This document shows, piece after piece, positions 27,522 through 36,640 of a DNA stretch of 64,000 nt (positions within the stretch are counted from its first letter, which is position 1; the number at the start of each line of letters is the position of its first letter). Under the pieces are notes generated by a model. It ran no database searches, was not told the DNA's origin, and saw only the letters and a program-made list of their open reading frames with translations. Source of the stretch: Bog-159 sp963738375 (GTDB lineage Bacteria > Acidobacteriota > Terriglobia > Bryobacterales > Bryobacteraceae); assembly GCA_963738375.1 (NCBI GenBank), contig CAVTWL010000001.1:1-64000 (forward strand), read 5' to 3'. Both the position numbers and the translations under genes were made by a program.

Positions 27522-27533
27522 ACTTTCGCTGCC

Positions 27534-28529
27534 ATGGAGCGTTCGAACGGCTCCGCCCACGGCTTGGTGGGACAGTCGCCGCAGATCTGCCAGATCCGGC
27601 GGCTGGTTGAAAAACTCGGAAAAAGTCCCGCGCCGGTCTTGTTGCTGGGCGAGAGCGGCACGGGCAAGGAGGTGGTGGCGCGGGCCATCCATGCCAATAA
27701 CCCTTGCGGCGAATTTGTGGCCATCGACTGCGGCGCGTTGGTGGGCCCGTTGATGGAAAGCGAGCTTTTCGGCCACACGCGGGGCGCTTTTACCGGGGCT
27801 GCGGAGGCCAAGCGCGGGCTGATCGAGGTGGCGGAAGGCGGAACAGCCTTCTTCGACGAGATTGGCGACTTGCCGCTAGATATGCAGGTGAAGCTGCTGC
27901 GCTTGCTGCAGGAGCGCGAGTTCCGGCCGGTGGGATCGCTGAAGCAGCACAAGGTGAATATCCGGGTGATCGCCGCCACGCATCACGATCTAGCGCGGGA
28001 CACCGCGCGGGGGACATTCCGGCAGGATCTTTACTACCGGCTAAACATCGTGCGAGTACACCTGCCGCCGCTGCGGGAACGGAAAGGCGATATTTTGGAG
28101 CTGGTGGAGAATTTTCTGAGGGAATTCGGCGGAAACCACAGAATGGCGCCGGATACGCTAGCGGCCATGATGGACTACGATTGGCCGGGCAATGTACGGG
28201 AGCTGCGGAATGCGATCGAGCGGATGGTGGCGCTGAACAGCGGGCCCTGGCTGGCCACGGCGGATCTGCCGTCCTCGCTGCAAAATCATATTTGGGCGGA
28301 AGCGGCGCCGATGGCGTCGGCGGCGGCCGCGGGAGCGGAGGGCGCGATACTGCCGCTGCTGCACCGGCCGCCGCAGCCCGCGGGATTATTTCTGGCCGCG
28401 GTGGAGAAGGAAACCATCCTGAAAGCGCTGGCGACGACGCGCGGCGATCGGGCGAGGGCGGCGCAATTGCTAGGAATCGGCCGTACCACGCTTTACCGGA
28501 AGCTCAAAGAATATAGAATCGAGAATTGA
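27534..28529 (+). CDS. Sigma-54-dependent activator without a sensor domain
   Basis: 331 aa bacterial enhancer-binding protein. Almost the whole N-terminal part is the AAA+ sigma-54 interaction domain: Walker A GESGTGKE, ESELFGHTRGAFTGA (GAFTGA loop that contacts sigma-54), Walker B around GGTAFFDEIGDLPL, and the sensor II motif WPGNVRELRNAIERM. A Fis-type helix-turn-helix ends the protein (RARAAQLLGIGRTTLYRKLKEY). There is no receiver, GAF or PAS domain, so activity must be set by expression or a partner. It overlaps the next gene by 4 bases. Confidence 0.93.
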   Translation: MERSNGSAHGLVGQSPQICQIRRLVEKLGKSPAPVLLLGESGTGKEVVARAIHANNPCGEFVAIDCGALVGPLMESELFGHTRGAFTGAAEAKRGLIEVAEGGTAFFDEIGDLPLDMQVKLLRLLQEREFRPVGSLKQHKVNIRVIAATHHDLARDTARGTFRQDLYYRLNIVRVHLPPLRERKGDILELVENFLREFGGNHRMAPDTLAAMMDYDWPGNVRELRNAIERMVALNSGPWLATADLPSSLQNHIWAEAAPMASAAAAGAEGAILPLLHRPPQPAGLFLAAVEKETILKALATTRGDRARAAQLLGIGRTTLYRKLKEYRIEN

Positions 28530-29566
28530 ACATTGCGCTGGATTCAACGTATAGCGTGGGCGCGGACCTGTCCGGCGTGGGAGTTTATTCGCGCGCCATT
28601 CTGGGCGGACTGACGCGCGGGCACCCCGCGGATCGATTCACGTTCTGCTACCGGACGCAGCGGTTCTGGCGGTCTTTCGGGGAGCCACTGCCGGGGAATG
28701 CGCGGCGATTTCTGCTGGGCGAGCGGCGCGCTCCGCGCTCCGCGGATGTTTTCCACGGCCTGAATCAGCGGCTGCCGCATGCGCGGATGCGGCGTACGGT
28801 GACGACTTTTCACGATCTTTTCGTGCTGACGGGGGACTATTCGACGCCGGAGTTCCGGCAGCGATTCGCGGCACAAGCTCGGGATGCGGCGGAACGGAGC
28901 GATCTGATCGTCGCGGTATCGAGTTTTACCGCGCGACAGGTGGTAGAGCTTTTGGGGGTAGAGAAGAGCCGCGTTAGGGTAGTCCATCATGGGGTGGACG
29001 CGCGGGTGGCACGCGGTGTGGCGCGGGAGCGGATCATTTTGCACGTGGGGGCGATCCAGCGGCGCAAGAACATTGCGCGGCTGGTGGAGGCGTTCGAACG
29101 GGTAGGCAGCGATTGGCAACTGGTGCTGGCAGGATCGGCCGGCTATGGCGCGGCGGAGATCATGGAGAGGATTGACGCATCGCCGAGCCGGGATCGAATT
29201 CGCGTGCTGGGATACGTCTCGGGAGGGGATTTGGCTGACTGGTACGCCCGGGCCACGATTTTTGCGTTTCCGTCGCTCGATGAGGGCTTCGGGATGCCGG
29301 TCTTGGAGGCTATGGCCGCTGGCCTGCCGGTGATTGCTTCGAAGGGGTCCGCAGTGGGGGAAGTGGCGGGCGATGCGGCGTGGCTGGTCGATCCCCACGA
29401 CGCGGACGACTTAGCGCGCGCGTTGACCGAGTTGAGCAGCGATGAAAAAAGGCGCGGGGAACTTTGCGGGCGCGGCTCCAAGCGGGCTGCGGAATTTACC
29501 TGGGAGAAAGCGGTCGAACAGACCTGGCAGGTCTACTGCGACTTGGCGGTAGCCAAAACAGGCTAG
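28526..29566 (+). CDS. Glycosyltransferase family 4 (GT-B)
   Basis: 346 aa; TTG start overlapping the upstream stop (TTGA). N-terminal acceptor half (SGVGVYSRAILGGL, TFHDLFVLTGDY, VSSFTARQVVELLGV), C-terminal nucleotide-sugar half (VGAIQRRKNIARLVEAF, FAFPSLDEGFGMPVLEAMA with the EX7E motif, GLPVIASKGSAVGEVAGDAAW). This is the RfaB/mannosyltransferase-like GT4 group used for cell-surface polysaccharides. It shares an operon with the sigma-54 activator and probably rlpA. It overlaps a convergent small gene by 4 bases. Confidence 0.92.
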   Translation: MNIALDSTYSVGADLSGVGVYSRAILGGLTRGHPADRFTFCYRTQRFWRSFGEPLPGNARRFLLGERRAPRSADVFHGLNQRLPHARMRRTVTTFHDLFVLTGDYSTPEFRQRFAAQARDAAERSDLIVAVSSFTARQVVELLGVEKSRVRVVHHGVDARVARGVARERIILHVGAIQRRKNIARLVEAFERVGSDWQLVLAGSAGYGAAEIMERIDASPSRDRIRVLGYVSGGDLADWYARATIFAFPSLDEGFGMPVLEAMAAGLPVIASKGSAVGEVAGDAAWLVDPHDADDLARALTELSSDEKRRGELCGRGSKRAAEFTWEKAVEQTWQVYCDLAVAKTG

Positions 29567-29880
29567 CGGCCTTCGTCGTCTACGGCGATCTTGAGTGCTT
29601 TCAGGAAGCGATGATCCTGGGTTGTAAACTTGACCTTGCCGGCGCTTTCGAAGCCGCGCTTGCGCTCTGGCTCCCCCACGGTTTCGGATTCATCCTCGGA
29701 AGTTTCGTCGCCATCTTCGTCGCGCTTGTTAAATCCAATGGTGGCTTCCAAAACCAGGAATACATCGTATCCAGCGCGTTTGATTTCGCCGATGGCTTCG
29801 GCGATGCGGTCGGACTCGGAGAGCGAGTCGTTGATCGCGTTCCCCAGTTCCTGCATCAGGTTTTTCAATGGCTCGTCCAC
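29563..29880 (-). CDS. Conserved-looking small acidic protein of unknown function
   Basis: 105 aa, soluble, strongly acidic in the middle (DEDGDETSEDESETVGEPER). The N-terminal MDEPLKNLMQELGNAINDSL is helical, with a hydrophobic strand GYDVFLVLEATIGF and a C-terminal DHRFLKALKIAVDDE. I do not recognise a family. The ATG is preceded by GGGGGGAGGT, a strong ribosome-binding site, which supports it as a real gene. It is convergent with the glycosyltransferase, overlapping by 4 bases. Confidence 0.7.
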   Translation of the reverse strand: MDEPLKNLMQELGNAINDSLSESDRIAEAIGEIKRAGYDVFLVLEATIGFNKRDEDGDETSEDESETVGEPERKRGFESAGKVKFTTQDHRFLKALKIAVDDEGR

Positions 29881-30064
29881 GCCGACCTCCCCCCATTATG
29901 TGGGATGCGACCTGCTTCAATCTCGTTGCAAAATCGAAACCGAGGGCCCACACCCGATTAGATTGTAATGGAGACTATACCGCTTCACAAGTTCTCCACG
30001 TAATTTAATCGGCATACGCGGCTAAGACCAACAGGGATCAACACCTCTGATACCATCGAGTAGA

Positions 30065-30364
30065 GTGCCTAGGCGTAACATTTATCGAGACGGCGCACGT
30101 GTTTACAAAGAGGGCCGTCGTTTTCTCGGCTTCGTCGTTCCCGCAGTCATCAAGCCAGCCCACACGTTGTGGCACGAACTGATTGGGTTCATCTTCATTT
30201 TGATGGCGATGGCCTTTGTTTTGGCTGGTTTGCGGGCCGTGCGGCAGTTCGATGGGAGTGTCTCAGCGGTGGCACGGGTGGCCATGCTGGGCATAGGGAT
30301 ATGCATCCTTGGTGGATACGGAATTTCGTCGTTCCGCCGGGCGCGCAAAATTTCACGGTCTTGA
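30065..30364 (+). CDS. Small two-helix membrane protein of unknown function
   Basis: 99 aa, GTG start. Basic N-terminus (PRRNIYRDGARVYKEGRRF), then two membrane segments (about 41-59, LIGFIFILMAMAFVLAGL, and 71-88, VAMLGIGICILGGYGI) and a basic end (FRRARKISRS). No family recognised. The 184 bp upstream are AT-richer than the average here and probably hold its promoter. A perfect inverted repeat follows 1 base after the stop. Confidence 0.6.
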   Translation: MPRRNIYRDGARVYKEGRRFLGFVVPAVIKPAHTLWHELIGFIFILMAMAFVLAGLRAVRQFDGSVSAVARVAMLGIGICILGGYGISSFRRARKISRS

Positions 30365-30365
30365 C

Positions 30366-30403
30366 GCGCGCTCGTGGACCACCGAGCTGGTCCACGAGCG
30401 CGC
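30366..30403. terminator. Perfect 16-bp inverted repeat between convergent genes
   Basis: Arms GCGCGCTCGTGGACCA (30366-30381) and TGGTCCACGAGCGCGC (30388-30403) pair perfectly around a 6-base loop CCGAGC. The site sits between the stop of a small membrane-protein gene (+) and the stop of an IS630-like DNA-binding ORF (-). There is no T-run on either side, so it is not a classical intrinsic terminator. A bidirectional transcription barrier or a protein-binding/element end is possible. Confidence 0.6.
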
Positions 30404-30428
30404 CAGTTAAAGGAAGGAGGGTACTGGC

Positions 30429-30902
30429 TTAGATGTGCATTTCCAAGCCGGCCGAGGGAGACGCATAAACCTCGCACACGGTCTCCATCTGCGGAACGGG
30501 GGCCGGTTTGGGGCGCAGACCCAGGCGGTGCATCAGGCGCCCGACGTGATCGGGATCGTAGCGGATGGCGAAGCGCATTTCTATCGCCTGGGCGAGCCGA
30601 GCGGTAGTCCAGCGGTCCGATTCGATGCCAAAACAGCGCGGGCCGGCGGCGAAGATCTGACGCACCTCGTCCAGTTGGCTTACAGACAACCGGCTGGGCC
30701 GGCCAGGAGCTTTGCGTTTGCGCAGGCGCTCTAATCCTTGCCCTTCCAGCGTGCGGCACCACCGGGAAGCCGTGGTGCGGCTGACGCCGAACTTGCGGGC
30801 GACCCGGGCTTGGGTGATTCCTTTTTGTAGGTCCTCAGCAGCTTCGAGGCGCCTACGTTCCATTTCATCGCGACTTAATGTAACCGTAACGGCAGCGTAC
30901 AT
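30429..30902 (-). CDS. Orphan IS630-type winged-helix DNA-binding protein (no DDE domain)
   Basis: 157 aa. It starts like IS630-family transposases, with a helix-turn-helix (QARVARKFGVSRTTASRWCRTL, about 31-52) then a second winged-helix region (RLSVSQLDEVRQIF, WTTARLAQAIEMRF, HVGRLMHRLGLRPKPAP). It stops where the DDE catalytic domain should begin; the last 20 residues are unrelated. It may be a truncated insertion-sequence remnant or a domesticated DNA-binding protein. The frame is fully open and has an AT-rich upstream region, which leaves the second option possible. No terminal inverted repeats or target duplications were recognised around it, apart from the 16-bp hairpin just past its stop. 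Confidence 0.7.
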   Translation of the reverse strand: MYAAVTVTLSRDEMERRRLEAAEDLQKGITQARVARKFGVSRTTASRWCRTLEGQGLERLRKRKAPGRPSRLSVSQLDEVRQIFAAGPRCFGIESDRWTTARLAQAIEMRFAIRYDPDHVGRLMHRLGLRPKPAPVPQMETVCEVYASPSAGLEMHI

Positions 30903-31061
30903 TCCTCGCGCGGATTATTTGGCCAGAGCTTTTTCAATATACATGAAAACATTTTCGATGTAAATTGATTTTACGCGCTAAAGGCAAGTTTTTTTTCGGA
31001 GACGCCGTCTTGCTACCATATATAAGATCCCCTCGCCCCAAAGCAGGCCGAATCGCAACTC

Positions 31062-32858
31062 ATGAACAATAGCACCCCTTCTATACGCAATATCGCCATC
31101 ATCGCGCACGTCGATCATGGCAAGACCACGCTGGTGGACGCCATGTTGAACCAGAGCGGCATCTTCCGCGAGAATGAAGTCCACGTGGAACGCGTGATGG
31201 ACTCCAACGAGCTGGAGCGCGAACGCGGCATCACCATTCTTGCCAAGATTACCGGAATCCGTTATCAGGGTGTAAAAATCAATATCGTCGACACGCCGGG
31301 CCATAGCGACTTTGGCGGCGAAGTGGAGCGCGCACTCAAGATCGTGGATGGCGTAATGCTGCTGGTGGATGCCAGCGAGGGACCGCTGCCGCAGACGCGT
31401 TACGTGCTGATGAAGGCGCTGGAAGCGAAGTTGACCCCGATTGTGGTGATCAATAAGATCGACCGGCCGGACGCGCGCATGCCCGAAGTCCTCAACGAGA
31501 TCTACGATCTGTTCATCGATCTGGACGCGACTGAGGATCAACTCGATTTCCCGGTGATCTATACGATCGCCAAAACGGGCATCGCCAAGACATCAATGGA
31601 GGACCCATCGACGACTCTGAAGCCGCTGTTCGACGCGATTCTGAAGCACATTCCCGTGCCTGCCGGCGATCCGGCGGAGGTGCTGCAGATGCTGGTGGCG
31701 AACCTGGATTACAGCGACTATCTGGGCCGGTTGGCGATCGGGCGCGTGTTCAACGGTACGCTGAACTACGGCGACACGGTGGCGATTTGCAAGCTTGACG
31801 GAACGCAGCACAACACCCAGATCACGAAGCTTTATTCGTTTGAAGGGTTGAAGCGGGTGGACGAGACCATCGGGCGGCCGGGAGATATTCTGGCTATTGC
31901 GGGCGTGGAAGGCATCACCATCGGCGAAACTGTGACCAGCGCGGACACTCCGAAGCCGCTGCCGGCGGTGCAGATCGACGAGCCAACCATCGCCATGACG
32001 TTCACCATCAACACGTCGCCGTTCGCGGGCCGGGAGGGCAGTTACGTGACTTCGCGCAATCTCCGCGACCGTCTGGATAAGGAACTGCTGACGAATGTTT
32101 CGATCCGCGTGGAGGAGATGGGCCACGACACTTTCAAGGTGATGGGCCGCGGCGAACTGCAGTTAGCGATTTTGATCGAAATGATGCGGCGCGAAAGCTA
32201 CGAATTGATGGTGGGCAAGCCGGAGATTCTGACGCGGACGATCAATGGAAAAGTACACGAGCCGGTGGAATTGCTGGTGATCGATTGCCCGGAGGCTTTT
32301 CTCGGCGTGGTGATCGAGAAGTTGGGCAGCCGCAAGGGCAAGATGAACAAGATGGTGAATCACGGCTCGGGGCGCGTGCGTCTGGAATTTCACGTGCCGT
32401 CGCGGGGCCTGATCGGGCTGCGCAGCGACATTCTTACCGACACCAGAGGCACGGCGATTATGAATTCGCTGTTCCATGGTTACATCGAATGGCAGGGCGA
32501 CATTTCCAGCCGGCCCACCGGTTCGCTGGTGGCCGATCGCGCCGGCAAATGTACCGGCAACGCGATATTCAATCTGCAGGAACGCGGCGAGATTTTTATC
32601 AGCCCCGGGACGGAAGTCTATGAAGGCATGATTGTGGGCGAGAATGCGCGCACGGCCGACCTGGACGTCAACATCGTCAAGGAAAAGAAGCTGACGAACA
32701 TGCGGGCGTCGACGGCGGATGAAGCGATTCGGCTGGTGCCGCCTCGGATCATGAACCTGGAGCAGGCGATTGAATTCATCCGCGACGATGAATTCGTGGA
32801 AGTGACTCCGGTGTCGATCCGGCTGCGAAAGAAGGTTCTGAAATCGAATCAGCGGTAG
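31062..32858 (+). CDS. typA: Ribosome-associated GTPase TypA/BipA
   Basis: 598 aa translational GTPase that binds the ribosome and helps 50S assembly and stress adaptation. G motifs: AHVDHGKTTLVDAML (P-loop), RGITILAK (switch I), VDTPGHSDFGGEVER (G3), NKIDRPDAR (G4). The BipA-specific C-terminal part is present (SRPTGSLVADRAGKCTGNAI, RAGEF-like ...RDDEFVEVTP). Length is normal. The 159 bp upstream are AT-rich, with TATATAAGAT at about 31018-31027 as a possible -10 region; no good -35 is seen. Confidence 0.97.
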   Translation: MNNSTPSIRNIAIIAHVDHGKTTLVDAMLNQSGIFRENEVHVERVMDSNELERERGITILAKITGIRYQGVKINIVDTPGHSDFGGEVERALKIVDGVMLLVDASEGPLPQTRYVLMKALEAKLTPIVVINKIDRPDARMPEVLNEIYDLFIDLDATEDQLDFPVIYTIAKTGIAKTSMEDPSTTLKPLFDAILKHIPVPAGDPAEVLQMLVANLDYSDYLGRLAIGRVFNGTLNYGDTVAICKLDGTQHNTQITKLYSFEGLKRVDETIGRPGDILAIAGVEGITIGETVTSADTPKPLPAVQIDEPTIAMTFTINTSPFAGREGSYVTSRNLRDRLDKELLTNVSIRVEEMGHDTFKVMGRGELQLAILIEMMRRESYELMVGKPEILTRTINGKVHEPVELLVIDCPEAFLGVVIEKLGSRKGKMNKMVNHGSGRVRLEFHVPSRGLIGLRSDILTDTRGTAIMNSLFHGYIEWQGDISSRPTGSLVADRAGKCTGNAIFNLQERGEIFISPGTEVYEGMIVGENARTADLDVNIVKEKKLTNMRASTADEAIRLVPPRIMNLEQAIEFIRDDEFVEVTPVSIRLRKKVLKSNQR

Positions 32859-32864
32859 CAGTTG

Positions 32865-34196
32865 ATGGCAAAGCGGCCAAGCGCGGTTGCGATTCTGATC
32901 GCCGCGTATGCGGCGCTGGTCTTCGCCGTGCTGGGAATCGTGCCGTTGTGGCTGGATGAATTGCTGCAAGCGACTTCCGGCCGGGAGAGCTTAGCCGCGC
33001 TGCTGCGATCGGTAGAGCTGAATCCGGGGGCGTCGCCGCTGCCTTATCTGGTGCAGCGAGCGATGATTCTTGTGATGGGGAACTCGCCTTACGTAGCGCG
33101 GATACCCGCGGCATTGTGCAGCATCGCGGGCGCGGCGGTCTTCGCGCGCATCTGCCGTCGATTCGGTATTGCCTCGCCTGCTTGGGCGACGGCGCTTTTT
33201 CTGGTCATCCCCCTGCAATTCCGGTATGCGTTGGAGGCGCGCGGGTATTCGCAGGGGCTGCTATGCGTGCTGCTTTCGCTGCTGTTATTCCTGCGCGGGT
33301 GCGAGTTGGGAACAGGCGCGGCGGCCGTTCTTTACGGCCTATCGGTTGGCGTGGGCTTGTATTCGCAGCCTTTGACGGCACTGCCTGTGGTCGCGTCGCT
33401 GTTCTGGCTCATCGGGGAGCGGGAGATCGCCGTGGGGACGCGGAGGACGATGGCGGGAACGGCAGGCTTAGCATTGGCGGCTTACCTGCCGTGGTTCCTT
33501 TTGCAGCGCCACGCGCAAGAAATTGCAGGTTTGCTAGCGGCTTACTTTTTCTCCTGGCGGCAGGTAACACCTTGGGGGATGCTGCATGAGGTAAGCGGCG
33601 GAGGGTATATCTGCGGGGCGGCTTCACTGGCGGCGGCCGCCGTGGGTGTGATCAAGATGCCGCATCGGCGATTTCTCGGATGCGTAGCGGTAGGCTGCGT
33701 GGCCGGGCCCATCTTCGTGGACACTTTAGACGACTACTTCTTCGCGGCGCGACAGCTTCTGTTCGCTGTTCCGGTTTTGGCGCTTTGCGCGGCGGCCGGC
33801 GTGGAACGACTGCGGCAGGGACGGCGCCCTTATCTGGGATATGCCTTAGCGGCCCTGCTGATCGGCACGGCGGCGGTGAGCGATTATCGTGTGGCAACCG
33901 TTCCGAAGGATGGATTCGGCCAGCAAGCCGCGGTTCTGGCGGCGCGTTTCCCGCCGGATGGCTGCTTGGCCGTCGTCCCTCCCAATCAGGTCGTCTATTA
34001 CGAGTTTCTGCGGCCCGAACTGGCAGGCAAGATCTGCGGCGGTACGCTAACTGATGGCAACGTAGTGGCGGTGATGAGTCCTTACAGCACGGTTGGAGAG
34101 CGCGAAGAACTGCTGGAGTTGTTGAATCGGAGCTACGAGGAGCAGGCAGTCTGGCAGGCTGGCGCGGGCGCGATAGTGGACTACCGGCGCCGGTAG
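32865..34196 (+). CDS. GT39-like membrane glycosyltransferase/polytopic membrane protein
   Basis: 443 aa with about ten hydrophobic helices. The first loop carries an acidic motif LWLDELLQATSGRES, similar in position to the catalytic Asp-Glu of ArnT/PMT-type GT-C enzymes, then YLVQRAMILVMGNSPYVARIPAALCS and LEARGYSQGLL. The soluble C-terminal part (LAVVPPNQVVYYEFLRPEL) is periplasmic. It probably transfers a sugar from a lipid carrier, but the substrate is unknown. ATG 32865 was chosen over an adjoining TTG. It lies 6 bases after typA. Confidence 0.7.
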   Translation: MAKRPSAVAILIAAYAALVFAVLGIVPLWLDELLQATSGRESLAALLRSVELNPGASPLPYLVQRAMILVMGNSPYVARIPAALCSIAGAAVFARICRRFGIASPAWATALFLVIPLQFRYALEARGYSQGLLCVLLSLLLFLRGCELGTGAAAVLYGLSVGVGLYSQPLTALPVVASLFWLIGEREIAVGTRRTMAGTAGLALAAYLPWFLLQRHAQEIAGLLAAYFFSWRQVTPWGMLHEVSGGGYICGAASLAAAAVGVIKMPHRRFLGCVAVGCVAGPIFVDTLDDYFFAARQLLFAVPVLALCAAAGVERLRQGRRPYLGYALAALLIGTAAVSDYRVATVPKDGFGQQAAVLAARFPPDGCLAVVPPNQVVYYEFLRPELAGKICGGTLTDGNVVAVMSPYSTVGEREELLELLNRSYEEQAVWQAGAGAIVDYRRR

Positions 34197-34228
34197 CCAA
34201 GCGGAGGAAAGATGGCTCTGCCGACCGA

Positions 34229-35467
34229 ATGGATGGCGCTTATACTGGAGCGGTGGCTTTCGATCTGAACACCGGCAGGGCAGCGCTAACGATTTCACGG
34301 CGACTGCTGCTGGAAGGGGCTGTCGCGGGCGCGACGGCGTGGGCGATGCCGGTTCGCGTTCCCGTGCTGGCGTATGTGGGCAGCTATAGTTCGCCGCAGG
34401 GGCCGGAAGGCAGCCACGGCAACGGGGAAGGCATCTACCTTTTCCGCTTCGATCCCGATAGTGGCGCGCTCACCGATCGCCAACTCTTTCCGAATCCCAA
34501 TAACCCATCGTGGCTGGCCTTGGATGCCTCACGCACCCACATTTATTCCGCCAACGAAATTTCCGATGGTTCGGTGAGCGCGTACGCAATCCATCATAGC
34601 AGCGGCCGCCTCACGCTGCTGAACACGGAAAGCTCCCGGGGCGCCGGACCCGCCCACCTCAGCGTACACCCTTCCTCCAAGTTCGTTTTCGTCGCGAATT
34701 ATCATGGGGGTACTGTCGCGGTGTTACCGATCGGGTCGCGGGGCGAGTTGGGACCGGCCACGTACGTGCATCAGGATGAAGGATCGCCGGCGGCGGCGCG
34801 CGCGGTTAGCGGGCCGCCCGGCAGCTTTGCCCTCAGCGGTCACGACAAGCCCCATGCCCACATGATCGAATCGGATCCTACCGGGCGCTTCGTCTTAGCC
34901 GCCGATCTGGCGCTCGACCGCATTCTTGTTTACCGGTTCGATGCCGCCAAGGGCACGCTGACGCCGCACAAGCCGGCGTTCATTCCTCTACCGGAGGGCG
35001 ACGGGCCGCGTCACTTCATTTTCCATCCCAATGGGCGATGGCTTTATACGCTGCAGGAGGAAGCCTCGACGATCGCGGTTTTCGATTTTGATGCGGGGCG
35101 CGGGGCGTTTACTCCGAGGCAATCTCTTTCAACGCTCCCCAAGGGCTTCGCCGGAACGAACTACACTTCCGAGATCCGCATCGCCCCCGGCGGGCGAATT
35201 CTGTACGCTGCGAATCGGCTACACGACACCATCGCTTGGTTCAGCATTGCGCCGGACGGCAAACTTGCGCTCGCTGGGGAAGAGTGGACCCGCGGCGATT
35301 ATCCGCGCTGCTTCACGATTGACCCTGCCGGGAATTTTCTGCTCAGTTGCAACCAGCGCGGCGATTCCATCGCCCATTTCCGGATTGACCGTCAGACGGG
35401 CGCACTGACATTTACTGGTGATTATACGGCGGTCGGGACACCTTCCATGTTGGTCTTTCTGAGCTAG
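34229..35467 (+). CDS. Exported lactonase-family beta-propeller protein (6-phosphogluconolactonase-like)
   Basis: 412 aa. An N-terminal twin-arginine-like signal (TISRRLLLEGAVAGATAWA) predicts folded export. The remainder is a seven-bladed propeller of the YbhE/Pgl lactonase family: YVGSYSSPQGPEG, YSANEISDGSVSAY, GAGPAHLSVHPSSKFVFVANY, HDKPHAHMIESDPTGRFV, GDGPRHFIFHPNGRWLYTLQE and GDYPRCFTIDPAGNFLL. Export makes a role in the cytosolic pentose phosphate route unlikely; an extracytoplasmic lactone or sugar acid is more plausible (inference). GTG 34253 is an alternative start. Confidence 0.9.
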   Translation: MDGAYTGAVAFDLNTGRAALTISRRLLLEGAVAGATAWAMPVRVPVLAYVGSYSSPQGPEGSHGNGEGIYLFRFDPDSGALTDRQLFPNPNNPSWLALDASRTHIYSANEISDGSVSAYAIHHSSGRLTLLNTESSRGAGPAHLSVHPSSKFVFVANYHGGTVAVLPIGSRGELGPATYVHQDEGSPAAARAVSGPPGSFALSGHDKPHAHMIESDPTGRFVLAADLALDRILVYRFDAAKGTLTPHKPAFIPLPEGDGPRHFIFHPNGRWLYTLQEEASTIAVFDFDAGRGAFTPRQSLSTLPKGFAGTNYTSEIRIAPGGRILYAANRLHDTIAWFSIAPDGKLALAGEEWTRGDYPRCFTIDPAGNFLLSCNQRGDSIAHFRIDRQTGALTFTGDYTAVGTPSMLVFLS

Positions 35468-35959
35468 CGGGAGTGACCGAGTATCCGGCGGATATTCTCG
35501 GTATAGGAGTTACGATTTCTTCCGTTGTCGCCGCCATCGGCACGGCCGTCAGCCACAATCGTAGCGATCCTACTGTGATTTCATCTCTATGTGTGAGTCG
35601 ATTCCGCATACGCAGAGACTTCCAAATCTCTGGGCTGCAAGGGCCCCGAGATTGATCGCCAAGCCCACAGGGCAACTGCGCATTAGCCTCGTTGGTCTGG
35701 TACCTCGCGGTGAGGTCCAGCATCGCCGAGCCTGGACCGCTGGGAAGACGCAATTGAGAGCGGTGAGGGCAGGATAGCTTGCATTGAGTCTTACGTCCGC
35801 CCTTTGGAAAGCTAACCGAACATAAATCTGTCGCGAATGCTCTAAGTGTCGTGAGATGCGCAGAAACATCGTAGGCCGCCCTTCCGCGGAAGGATTGCGG
35901 CCGCCCACGGCGGATGGCTGTCGCCCAATGGATCGCCGGGGGGATGCCGCACGGGGGGC
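35468..35959. other. About 490 bp without a recognisable gene
   Basis: Several overlapping open frames exist on both strands but none shows family motifs, a clear ribosome site or consistent codon use. An imperfect hairpin (AATCTCTGGGC / GCCCCGAGATT, one mismatch) lies at about 35626-35656. The stretch borders a beta-propeller pseudogene and is probably decayed DNA from the same event. Confidence 0.5.
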
Positions 35960-36640
35960 GCTCACCGGAATCGATCCGCTGACCAATCAACCGAGCGATG
36001 GCAGCGTGCTGGACGATGCTTCATCGAGCCGCCGGTGGTGGCCCCCGATGGTACGATTTAATTTGGAACCTGGAACCGCTACAACTACGCCCAGACACTT
36101 GATGAACTTCGATGCCAGCGGTAATTATTTGGGCGCATTCGGCTTCGGATGGGAAACCACGCCCGCGATTTATGCGCACGGTGGCGCCTGGTCGGCAGTG
36201 ACCAAGAACAATTATTATGGCGGGCTCGGCTCGTATTGCGACGATACAGCTTACTGCCCATCGGATCGCACCGCCAACAATCCGGTTTCACCCGAGCAGT
36301 ATTTCGTGACGCAGATCGACTGTCCATGAATATCGAGTGGAGTTTTCATAACACCAACACCGAGAGTTGCACACGCAATTGCGGATGGCTCGCTGACAAG
36401 GCGTCTCCGACCCCGGCTGGATTCGAATGGTGCGTGAACAGCCCGGTGATCGATGCGAACGGGGTGGTCTACGCGAATAGCAAAGACGGCAACCTGTTCG
36501 CCATTCCTCAGGGAGGCATGTCCGTGACGGAGATCTTCCAGCAATTGGCGTTGGGCGCAGCCTATACGCCGGCATCCATCGGGGGCGATGGCAAGATTTA
36601 TTCGGAGAACGACGGTCATCTGTTTGCTGTGGTCCAGTGA
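35960..36640 (+). pseudogene. Remnant of a PQQ-type/BamB-like beta-propeller protein
   Basis: The pieces keep recognisable sequence in different frames. They are VVAPDGTI-(TAA)-FGTWNRYNYAQT near 36040-36100, HLMNFDASGNYLGAFGFGWE and AVTKNNYYGGLGSYCDDTAY in one frame, then MNIEWSFHNTNTESC, GFEWCVNSPVIDANGVVYAN and GAAYTPASIGGDGKIYSEND in another. Tandem GVVYAN/DGKIYSE blades are typical of PQQ-binding-like propeller repeats. The N-terminal half is missing and at least three breaks plus a stop are present, so this is a true fragment. It ends at the start of the next gene. Confidence 0.65.

Noticed and set aside
30429..30902. Complete IS630 element
   Set aside because: The DDE catalytic domain, terminal inverted repeats and target-site duplication are all missing.
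35473..35990. Long minus-strand frame in the gap after the lactonase
   Set aside because: No motif, mixed composition, and it overlaps the propeller pseudogene on the other strand.
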